The notes beneath the pieces are model-generated. The model had not been told where the DNA came from, did no database searches, and saw only the letters and a program-made list of their open reading frames with translations. Shown piece by piece: positions 13,112 to 19,693 of a stretch of DNA of 19,693 nucleotides (its first letter is position 1; each line of letters starts with the position of its first letter). The stretch spans positions 1 through 19,693 of the forward strand of contig DATMWB010000013.1 in the NCBI GenBank assembly GCA_035562735.1, in the 5' to 3' direction. Origin of the DNA: UBA12158 sp035562735. GTDB lineage: Bacteria > Patescibacteriota > Microgenomatia > UBA12405. Both the position numbers and the translations under genes were made by a program.

Positions 13112-15457
13112 TCATGCTTTTGGAACTGTAAATGAAAAAGTTGAACCCTTTCCTTCTTCAGATTTTTCCAATTTTATTTCTCCCCCCATCCCACCAAGCA
13201 TCATCTTTGAAATATACAATCCCAAACCACTACCCCCTGCAGTATCTCTTGTAAATAAACTAGCTCCAGCTTGTTGAAACTTGTGAAACAACAAATTTTG
13301 TTGTTTTAAAGAAATTCCTCTGCCAGTATCTGTCACTAAAACCTTTACCTCTTTGTCAAGTAACTCAGTACTTACAGTAATCCCTCCCTTTTCCGTAAAT
13401 TTTAGAGAATTTCCGACCAAATTAATCAAAACCTGTCTAACCTTGTCAGCATCGCCTAAAACTTTTGGCAACTTTGTTTCTCCTTCTGTATAGTCTAAAC
13501 TTAGCTTTTTTCTTGAACCCGTCACATCAAATTCCTTGAGAGTTTCTTTTATTATTTCACCCAAATCAAATTCCTTGATATCAAATTCCATTCGATTCTG
13601 TTCCAATCTTGACACATTCAAAAAGTCATTAACTATATTTATCAGTCGGATACTTGACTCATGAATATCGTCAACCATCGCTCTAAGCTCTGGTTCTTTT
13701 ATTGCCTCAGCATAGTATTCTAGTATCATTGATGTATTTCCTCGAATGGCCGTCAAGGGAGTCCTAAGTTCATGAGAAGCAATTGAAAAAAATTCATCTT
13801 TAGATCTTTCCAAAATTTTGGCTTCAGTTATATCTTGAATCAACACCACTATCCCAATACACGATTCAGCAATCTCCTTTGCCATAATGGGGGATAGTAA
13901 AAACTGAAAATATTTTCCATCCATTTCAATATCAGAAAACTTTAAATTTGAAGAACCGTGACCACAATCCTTTATATATTTGTCCACATCAATTTTATCT
14001 TTTAAAACCACCTTCAGTTTCTCAATGTTTTTGTCACTATCACCACCAAGTAATTCATTTGCCAATGAATTACTTACAACAAGTTTCCCAAAAATATCTA
14101 TCATTAAAAATCCCACCGGTAAATTCTGAATCGATGAATCCAATCTAGCCTTTGTCCTTGAGAGCTCTCTTGTTCTTTCCTCAACTTTCTTTTCTACATT
14201 TGCTTTTTCAGCTTTGAGAGCCTCTTCTAGAAGTCTGTCATCTTCCAAAATATTTAACATGGCACTCTTATTTTTATCTAACGCCTCGTTTTTTTCTTTT
14301 AACAATTCAATATTTCTATCAAGGTTCTCTGTCCTTTCCTTTATCTTTCTCTCAAGGCCAGTATAAATTTCACTCAACCTATTTGCCATGCTATTAAAAG
14401 CTTCTCCCAATTCTCCAATTTCATCCTTAGTATTGATTTTTACTCTCAAATCAAGGCTACCTGTTTGATATGACTTTGTAATTTTTGTTATCTCTGTTAT
14501 GGGTAAAATTACTTTGTTTTTTACCAACAGATATAGAACCAATGGTGACACTACTATCACCACTAAAAATATTAAAAGAATGGGGATAATTACCTTAAAA
14601 ACAGATAGAAATATCTGATTCATTGGTACTTCTTGGACCAAAATCCAACCACTACCGGCATACTGTAAATATCCCTTTTGTAAAACATAAGCTGATAAAA
14701 CCTGTGTCTCTCCGTGAAAACTAGAAGTCTCCATCACCCCATTTTTATCTTTTAAGGCCTTTCTAAAAGTGGGATGATTCTGGTGATTATGCGTATCAAC
14801 ATTTTCTCCCTCTTTACTATTACTATATATACCTACACCGCGGGAATTAATTAAAAACACCTCTCTATCCTTTATATTTTCGATTATTTCTTCAATTACC
14901 GGCCAAGAATAAAAACCAATTGCCACCCCTTTTGCCAATTTTCCACGTTCCGCTCTATCAACAATCGGAGATGAAAACACAATCGTATTTTCATCTGAAA
15001 TTTTGACAACATCTGAATAGTAAGTTTTTCCCTCAAGGGCTTGTTCAAAAGCTTTTTTTATTTCAGTATTTAATAAAATATTTTCCTTGATTTCAGTCTC
15101 ACTAGACACAGCCACCTCACCGTCTTTATTCAAGATATATAGACTGTTCCATGGACCACTAGTTGATAGTAGTTTTTTTAACAGATAATCCGCGTCTTTA
15201 ACAAGTTTTTCATCTCCCTTGTCTTTTACAACATCCTGAAAAATGACCAATCCAGCAATCGACTCAATATCCAAATAACGTTCATACATCGTTCTATCAA
15301 TCGAATCTATCAGCTGTAAAGCTGATTCTAATTGCTTTTCTTCAAAAGTTTTTTGAACTCCATTAGAACCAAAATATAGCGCTGACAATACACCAAACAC
15401 AAGAGTTATTCCTACACTTGCAAAAAAAATCAAAAATATTTTTCTTGATAGTTTCAT
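13112..15457 (-). CDS. Membrane sensor histidine kinase (Cache-HAMP-PAS-HisKA-HATPase)
   Basis: The 781 aa contain TM1 (about 7-28), a large extracytoplasmic Cache-type region (about 30-285, with SLYILNKDGEVAVSS and REVFLINSRGVGIYS typical of double Cache), TM2 (about 286-312), HAMP (about 313-366), a charged coiled coil (about 365-440) and a PAS domain (about 440-545, LPVGFLMID..GKLVVSN). The HisKA domain has phospho-acceptor His562 in SHELRTP, and the HATPase_c domain has the N box NLVGNSLKFT (679-688), DTGRGI (710-715) and GGSGLGL (741-747). All catalytic motifs are intact. The ATG overlaps the stop of the substrate-binding protein gene (ATGA), so the two are coupled. It is the only kinase in the operon. 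The ligand is unknown. Confidence 0.95.
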   Translation of the reverse strand: MKLSRKIFLIFFASVGITLVFGVLSALYFGSNGVQKTFEEKQLESALQLIDSIDRTMYERYLDIESIAGLVIFQDVVKDKGDEKLVKDADYLLKKLLSTSGPWNSLYILNKDGEVAVSSETEIKENILLNTEIKKAFEQALEGKTYYSDVVKISDENTIVFSSPIVDRAERGKLAKGVAIGFYSWPVIEEIIENIKDREVFLINSRGVGIYSNSKEGENVDTHNHQNHPTFRKALKDKNGVMETSSFHGETQVLSAYVLQKGYLQYAGSGWILVQEVPMNQIFLSVFKVIIPILLIFLVVIVVSPLVLYLLVKNKVILPITEITKITKSYQTGSLDLRVKINTKDEIGELGEAFNSMANRLSEIYTGLERKIKERTENLDRNIELLKEKNEALDKNKSAMLNILEDDRLLEEALKAEKANVEKKVEERTRELSRTKARLDSSIQNLPVGFLMIDIFGKLVVSNSLANELLGGDSDKNIEKLKVVLKDKIDVDKYIKDCGHGSSNLKFSDIEMDGKYFQFLLSPIMAKEIAESCIGIVVLIQDITEAKILERSKDEFFSIASHELRTPLTAIRGNTSMILEYYAEAIKEPELRAMVDDIHESSIRLINIVNDFLNVSRLEQNRMEFDIKEFDLGEIIKETLKEFDVTGSRKKLSLDYTEGETKLPKVLGDADKVRQVLINLVGNSLKFTEKGGITVSTELLDKEVKVLVTDTGRGISLKQQNLLFHKFQQAGASLFTRDTAGGSGLGLYISKMMLGGMGGEIKLEKSEEGKGSTFSFTVPKA

Positions 15458-16455
15458 GGAGATATAAACTCAGTTGTATACATGTGTGAAACCTCTAACT
15501 TATTTTGGACAACTCCACTATCGACCAACAATTGATTGGTTCTTTTCCAATCCACATAATTCATTTCCCCAACCTTACGATTTATATTAGGTTTTATAAA
15601 AGGCACCGATTTATCTAACAAAGCTTTTTGATGGTCATAGTTTAATGCTTTATTGTTGTCATCCTTATAAAGCAAAGTAAGCTTTACTGCTTCATCGACA
15701 TGAGACAAAGCATACTCCCAACCCCTTAAAGTCGCCTTCACAAATCCAGCTACTATCCCTGGGTTTTTGGCAATCATTTCCTCAGTAGTAAATAACACAT
15801 CAGCATACATCTTTACTCCAAACTTATAGGGAGCAAACACTTCCACTTCCTGACCATTTTCTTCAAGTTGAATGACTTCATTTGTTACATAACCTGTTCC
15901 AACATCAACCTCATTTTTTATCAAAGGGTCAATTCCAAAATCGGTTCTCATAATTTTCACTTCAGCAGATCCAATACCAGAAGATTTCAGCATAGTCATT
16001 ATGACTGCCTCCAAATCTTTTGATACACCCAGTCTTTTTCCCACAAAATCTTTTAACTCTAATATTCCCGAAGATTTTAGTGAAAAAGCCACCGCTGGAC
16101 TATCTTGATAAACCACAGCCAAAGCCTTAACCTTTTTCCCTTGATTTCTAGCAACAATTATATTTTCAGCACCAGTAATTCCAAAATCAGATTTTCCTGA
16201 GACTACTTCTTCTATTGGATCATTCTTATAGTCATAAGCTTTCAATTCAACATCCAAACCTTCCTCTTTATAATAGTTTTTTTGCTCAGCAACATAATTA
16301 CCTGCAAACTGAGCTTGATGTAACCACTTCAATCTTACAGAGACTGGAGTCAACACCGTGTTATCATTTTTCGATTCAATATAAACATAAATTGCATAAG
16401 CAGACACCAATAAAGCAAAAAACAGAAAAACAAATAAAAACACCTTATTTTTCAT
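15454..16455 (-). CDS. NMT1/THI5-like substrate-binding protein, membrane-anchored
   Basis: The 333-aa protein (from the ATG at 16455) has one N-terminal hydrophobic segment (about 5-26) without a visible lipobox. It probably stays as an uncleaved anchor with the binding domain outside. VRLKWLHQAQFAGNYVAEQK (about 40-59) and YYKEEGLDVEL are signatures of the NMT1/THI5 family, whose known members bind thiamine pyrimidine precursors, taurine and similar small molecules. No ABC permease or ATPase gene is adjacent; instead it is sandwiched between sensor proteins and overlaps the kinase start. An ATG 12 nt further upstream (16467) is possible, but GAGG lies 6 nt before the chosen ATG. A sensing rather than uptake role is inferred. 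Confidence 0.88.
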   Translation of the reverse strand: MKNKVFLFVFLFFALLVSAYAIYVYIESKNDNTVLTPVSVRLKWLHQAQFAGNYVAEQKNYYKEEGLDVELKAYDYKNDPIEEVVSGKSDFGITGAENIIVARNQGKKVKALAVVYQDSPAVAFSLKSSGILELKDFVGKRLGVSKDLEAVIMTMLKSSGIGSAEVKIMRTDFGIDPLIKNEVDVGTGYVTNEVIQLEENGQEVEVFAPYKFGVKMYADVLFTTEEMIAKNPGIVAGFVKATLRGWEYALSHVDEAVKLTLLYKDDNNKALNYDHQKALLDKSVPFIKPNINRKVGEMNYVDWKRTNQLLVDSGVVQNKLEVSHMYTTEFISP

Positions 16456-18019
16456 CTTTATCCTCATTAACTTTTAAATTAACTTTTTTTTCATACTTTA
16501 TCTTCAAACGATCTATCTCATTTTTTAACTCAATCATCTTTATTTCTCTACCAACCATCGCCGCATTTAACCTCTCTAGCTCCTTGCCGTACTCTTCCTT
16601 TCTTCTCTCTTCTTCTTTTTTCATGGTTATATCCTCTCCAAGACTCAAGGTTGAAATCACTTTTCCATCACTTCCCTTAATCACCGTATTACGCCACATT
16701 ATCAACAGTTTTCTATTATCCTTAGTCAGTACCTCATTTTCACTTTCACTATTTTCTATCAGATTTTCAACTGACAGCTCTGAAAATAATTTATATGTTT
16801 CACCCCTTGATTCTTGGGGTATAAAAGTTTGAAACCAATTTTTTCCAACCACTTCATCCTTTTGATAACCCAACATTTCCAATCCTTTCTTGTTTATCAA
16901 CAACACTTCACCATCAATACCAATAGTCACCACTAAGGCATTGATTAAATCAATTAATGTTTCTCCCTTTTGTTTTTCCCTGTCCAGGGAATCAAGCATG
17001 TCATTTATATCACTTCGAAGTCTATCAACCTCATCATTAACTCCAATAATATTCAATCTCTTTTTATCTTCAGGATTTTTCCTCAAGCTATCGACATCAT
17101 TTGACATTTGAATAATTTTTCCTAAAACTACCTTTACCAATAACCAATAATCAATAATAATTATTGTTGTTCCAATAAGAATTAAAATACCCACCAAAAG
17201 TCTCATCCCCAATCGCCCCTGCATGGTAATATCTCGGTTTACATCACTGCGAACAATTGCCACCGGCTTTCCAAAAACATCTTTAATAACAAGATACCCA
17301 GATATTATTTGATTATTCAACACTCGCACCAGAGATTCTTTACCCGCTTCTATATATCTAGCCTTTGATTCTTGATAATCTTGGGGTAACTCTTCGTCCC
17401 ACATTGTTAATTCCGCCTCAAACTGAGTCAGGTTCTTCATTGAGTTCATCATCCCTTGATCTAAATATCTTCCAAAAATAATTAGTCCGCTCGATTCACC
17501 ACTTCTGTCACTTCTATATACTTCCTGAACCACATAAAGCAGTAATCCACTTTCAGTTTTCAATATCCCTTGACTATAGCCAACCTCCTTGTCCACTTTT
17601 AACAAAGAACTTTCTTTTGAAAAATAACTACTTACCTCATTTTCCATATTATAAATGTATGATTTTCCAACACCAATCTGCTTTATCAACCTAAAATCTT
17701 TGTCAAAAAACAATACCTCATCAATCCCAATTGATTTAAAAGACTCTTCTGCCAAATTATTAATTTCATATCTTTCATTGTGATCTAAAATGTACTCATA
17801 GGTATCATCCCAAATCGACCAATCTGCTAATTTCAAATTCACTTGATTAAAACGATCTTCGATTACTGCCTGGACTCGCCTAATATTTCTTTCCACTCTT
17901 TGATCTTCAATTTCCTGGAAAGAAACCGTCATAATTTGATAGATAATTAGAGAAATAAAAGTCACAAAGAATATCCCAATAGAAACCAAAGTTATAACTG
18001 CTTTATCTTTTAAGGTCAT
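16445..18019 (-). CDS. CHASE4-HAMP-PAS membrane sensor protein without kinase domain
   Basis: The 524 aa contain TM1 (about 8-30), an extracytoplasmic CHASE4 domain (about 57-260) with the hallmark DWSIWDDTYEYI (66-77) and NNLAEESF, TM2 (about 272-296), HAMP (about 297-350), PAS (about 350-466, VTIGIDGEVLLINKKGLEMLGY) and a charged coiled coil (466-513). The coil contains LNAAMVGREIKMIELKNEI, a sequence usually found just before a histidine kinase or GGDEF output. Here the protein ends within about 25 residues, so the output is missing. The end is a clean Lys/Glu-rich tail with its own stop, 10 nt into the next gene. It lies 2 nt after the upstream stop. It may signal by pairing with the kinase downstream. 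Confidence 0.9.
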   Translation of the reverse strand: MTLKDKAVITLVSIGIFFVTFISLIIYQIMTVSFQEIEDQRVERNIRRVQAVIEDRFNQVNLKLADWSIWDDTYEYILDHNERYEINNLAEESFKSIGIDEVLFFDKDFRLIKQIGVGKSYIYNMENEVSSYFSKESSLLKVDKEVGYSQGILKTESGLLLYVVQEVYRSDRSGESSGLIIFGRYLDQGMMNSMKNLTQFEAELTMWDEELPQDYQESKARYIEAGKESLVRVLNNQIISGYLVIKDVFGKPVAIVRSDVNRDITMQGRLGMRLLVGILILIGTTIIIIDYWLLVKVVLGKIIQMSNDVDSLRKNPEDKKRLNIIGVNDEVDRLRSDINDMLDSLDREKQKGETLIDLINALVVTIGIDGEVLLINKKGLEMLGYQKDEVVGKNWFQTFIPQESRGETYKLFSELSVENLIENSESENEVLTKDNRKLLIMWRNTVIKGSDGKVISTLSLGEDITMKKEEERRKEEYGKELERLNAAMVGREIKMIELKNEIDRLKIKYEKKVNLKVNEDKDEK

Positions 18020-18021
18020 CT

Positions 18022-19587
18022 CTACTTCAACTGATTAAATATATATTTTGAAACTAAATATGATGGTAATATTGACAAAATCATCAACAATACCGTTACC
18101 AAAAAGGTAAGTTCTATAGACTTTCCTGCTGCTATAAAAATACCAATTGCCGCTTTACCTGCCAACAACATCCCCACAACTTCATTATCAACATCCTTAA
18201 GAGGATAGTAAACTGCAAAATAAGATGTATTTAAAAGAGATACCAAGCCAGAATAACTTTCTCCCCTTAACATCACTTTATCAATTACAATATCGTTAGT
18301 TTCTCTTATCCCTACAGGCCTAGTCTTTCCTCTTAAATCCGAAATCGTTGTCGCCGACAAAATATCATTTCCATATATTCCCACCTCTAACCCTGTTATC
18401 TTCTTTATTCCATCAAGAAAATTATTATCCAAGGTCAATCCAATAATTGTTGTTCCTACAACCTTTTCACCAAATTTTATCGGAACTGCGGCCTTCACTA
18501 AAACCATTGGAGATAAAGCCGAATCTTGGGTTACAAGAGACGAAATCTCCTCGCCCAACATTGATCTTTTGAAAAGCACATTTTCTGATACCGAATCTCC
18601 AATCCTATCTCTCTCTTCACCTCTGGCCAGTACTTGACCATTTTCGTCTACAACTATCACACTTGTTACCTTTCTTGACAGTAATAGTTCCTCACTAGCA
18701 GCAGCTAAATATTTTTTATCCTTATTTACAACCGCATCAGCAACTTTTGGATTATGTGACAAAATTAAGGCAGTGGCCAAAGCTTCTGATTTTTTTACAT
18801 CCAAAGAATAGGACAAAACAGCCACGTCTGTGTTTAATCTAGTTAAAGTTTCATCAGATAAATTTTTCAAAAGCAAAAAGGTAAAAGAAATTGTTGTCAG
18901 TAAAAAGATCAATAAAGTTGTGGTCGTAAAAATTATAAAAAGTTGGGTATTTATCCTCTTTAATAAATAGGAAAAAGTCCATTTTATTAAAATACTCGAA
19001 CCTAAAATTAAAACAAGGTGAGCCACAATCCATATTGGCCCAAAAGGAGCCACTAAACGAAAAACGTTGACATCCAAACTCTCCACAAACAAAGAGGGGA
19101 TGGTCAACAATTCATATACTGCCATAAAAAAGAAAGCCAAAGAGACTTTTTTTGTATGGTTTTCCAAACCAATTGTGGCTCGACGCAGGTATAACCAAGC
19201 TGCAGAGACTGCCAATAGGGGAGACAAAAAATAAAAAATAGAAACACCAAAAGGAACAATGGCCGACAATTTGGGTTTCGGAATCAAAGGATCAGAAACT
19301 AAACCAACTACTAATGATAAATAACCCAAATTTCTTAATAACATCGCCAACTTCTCACTAAATTCCGACACCAATATTGCTGAACTTAAAACTGATGATT
19401 CAATCAAAATTGAATGGAGTAAAAACGAGAGAGATAAAAGTAAAAATCCAAGTATTTTCCACCCTTCCTTGGCTGTTTTTCTCTCCTTCCAGGCATCAAA
19501 ATACAACCAAAATATCGAGAAAAAAGCCAACGCTGTTAAAAGGTTAGCCGCAAAATGTAAATTTTCCCAAAAAAATTGTAACCACAT
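18022..19587 (-). CDS. Multi-spanning membrane protein with extracytoplasmic Cache-like domain
   Basis: The 521 aa have six N-terminal membrane segments (about 10-30, 44-62, 82-98, 108-134, 147-168, 180-203), resembling membrane-embedded sensor modules. A seventh (214-240) leads into an extracytoplasmic domain (241-490) like a single Cache domain (VTSVIVVDENGQVLARG, AAVPIKFGEKVVGTTIIG). A last membrane helix lies at 491-512. The chain stops about nine residues after that helix (VSKYIFNQLK), where a HAMP and output domain would normally begin, so there is no cytoplasmic effector. The ATG overlaps the stop of the TlpA-like gene (TAATG) and is preceded by AAGGGGGT, a good Shine-Dalgarno 9 nt upstream. 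Exact fold assignment is uncertain. Confidence 0.85.
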   Translation of the reverse strand: MWLQFFWENLHFAANLLTALAFFSIFWLYFDAWKERKTAKEGWKILGFLLLSLSFLLHSILIESSVLSSAILVSEFSEKLAMLLRNLGYLSLVVGLVSDPLIPKPKLSAIVPFGVSIFYFLSPLLAVSAAWLYLRRATIGLENHTKKVSLAFFFMAVYELLTIPSLFVESLDVNVFRLVAPFGPIWIVAHLVLILGSSILIKWTFSYLLKRINTQLFIIFTTTTLLIFLLTTISFTFLLLKNLSDETLTRLNTDVAVLSYSLDVKKSEALATALILSHNPKVADAVVNKDKKYLAAASEELLLSRKVTSVIVVDENGQVLARGEERDRIGDSVSENVLFKRSMLGEEISSLVTQDSALSPMVLVKAAVPIKFGEKVVGTTIIGLTLDNNFLDGIKKITGLEVGIYGNDILSATTISDLRGKTRPVGIRETNDIVIDKVMLRGESYSGLVSLLNTSYFAVYYPLKDVDNEVVGMLLAGKAAIGIFIAAGKSIELTFLVTVLLMILSILPSYLVSKYIFNQLK

Positions 19588-19693
19588 TATTTGAGTACCC
19601 CCTTTAACAAATTTTCTTTATCCAAAAATCCTACTTTCATCTCTTTAATAATACCTTTTTTGTCAAAAAAAACGTGGGTCGGTGAAGTCTTTA
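19587..19693 (-). CDS. TlpA/thioredoxin-like protein, C-terminal fragment
   Basis: Only the last 34 codons are in the window, ending with TAA at 19589-19587. The visible residues include TSPTHVFFDKKGIIKEM and VGFLDKENLLKGVLK. This matches the end of TlpA/redoxin-type thiol-disulfide oxidoreductases: the cis-Pro region (here SPT), strand F-F-D with a DKKG turn, then a Gly and the C-terminal helix. The catalytic CxxC part lies outside. It is the upstream neighbour of the sensory operon and is coupled to it by a 1-nt stop/start overlap, suggesting an extracytoplasmic redox role, but this rests on a short fragment. Confidence 0.65.
   Translation of the reverse strand, partial: KTSPTHVFFDKKGIIKEMKVGFLDKENLLKGVLK

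Noticed and set aside
16215..16832. 205-aa plus-strand ORF rich in Ser, Phe and Leu
   Set aside because: Antisense to the binding-protein and CHASE4-PAS genes; its Ser/Phe runs mirror Glu/Lys codons of the real coiled coil.
18019..18030. Frameshift splitting one large receptor kinase into two genes
   Set aside because: The downstream protein starts with its own ATG, TM helix and complete CHASE4 domain, so the two are separate receptors rather than halves.

Overview
The window is an AT-rich bacterial segment, densely coded and using UGA only as a stop. Several features suggest a Candidate Phyla Radiation (Patescibacteria) genome, perhaps in the Microgenomates group. These are a compact type IV pilus locus whose pilins begin with MKKA/FTLVELLIV-like leaders, a shortened delta-prime-like clamp-loader protein without a P-loop, a divergent NAD-dependent DNA ligase, and frequent absence of Shine-Dalgarno sites. 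This placement is inferred from gene character; no marker such as 16S rRNA is present.

Left part (1-7558, all on the minus strand): a type IV pilus locus. In transcription order it reads pilB, pilT, pilC, a 205-aa pilin followed by a hairpin terminator, then pilD (prepilin peptidase) and four more pilin or pseudopilin genes, the last cut by the window edge. PilB would power extension, PilT retraction, PilC is the membrane platform and PilD cleaves the pilin leaders. No secretin or PilMNOP alignment genes are in view.

Middle (7580-12511, plus strand): a housekeeping block divergent from pilB across only 21 bp. It holds a delta-prime-like clamp-loader protein, a Fic-family protein, ligA, a small degenerate phosphoribosyltransferase-like protein and pth. 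Two related palindromic repeats occur here. One lies between the clamp-loader gene and fic. The other lies inside the ligA reading frame and encodes an extra loop of about 29 residues. Several start codons sit 9-12 nt downstream of a TATAAT box with no Shine-Dalgarno, which suggests leaderless or nearly leaderless mRNAs.

Right part (12497-19693, minus strand): a tightly packed sensory operon. In transcription order it contains the 3' end of a TlpA/thioredoxin-like gene, a multi-spanning membrane protein with an extracytoplasmic Cache-like domain, a CHASE4-HAMP-PAS protein without a kinase domain, and an NMT1/THI5-like substrate-binding protein without a transporter. These are followed by a full Cache-HAMP-PAS histidine kinase, a single-domain response regulator, and a 53-aa single-TM protein. 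Only one kinase is present for at least three separate sensing proteins, so this looks like a distributed multi-protein receptor and is the best candidate here for an undescribed system.

No tRNA, rRNA, CRISPR array or insertion sequence was recognised.
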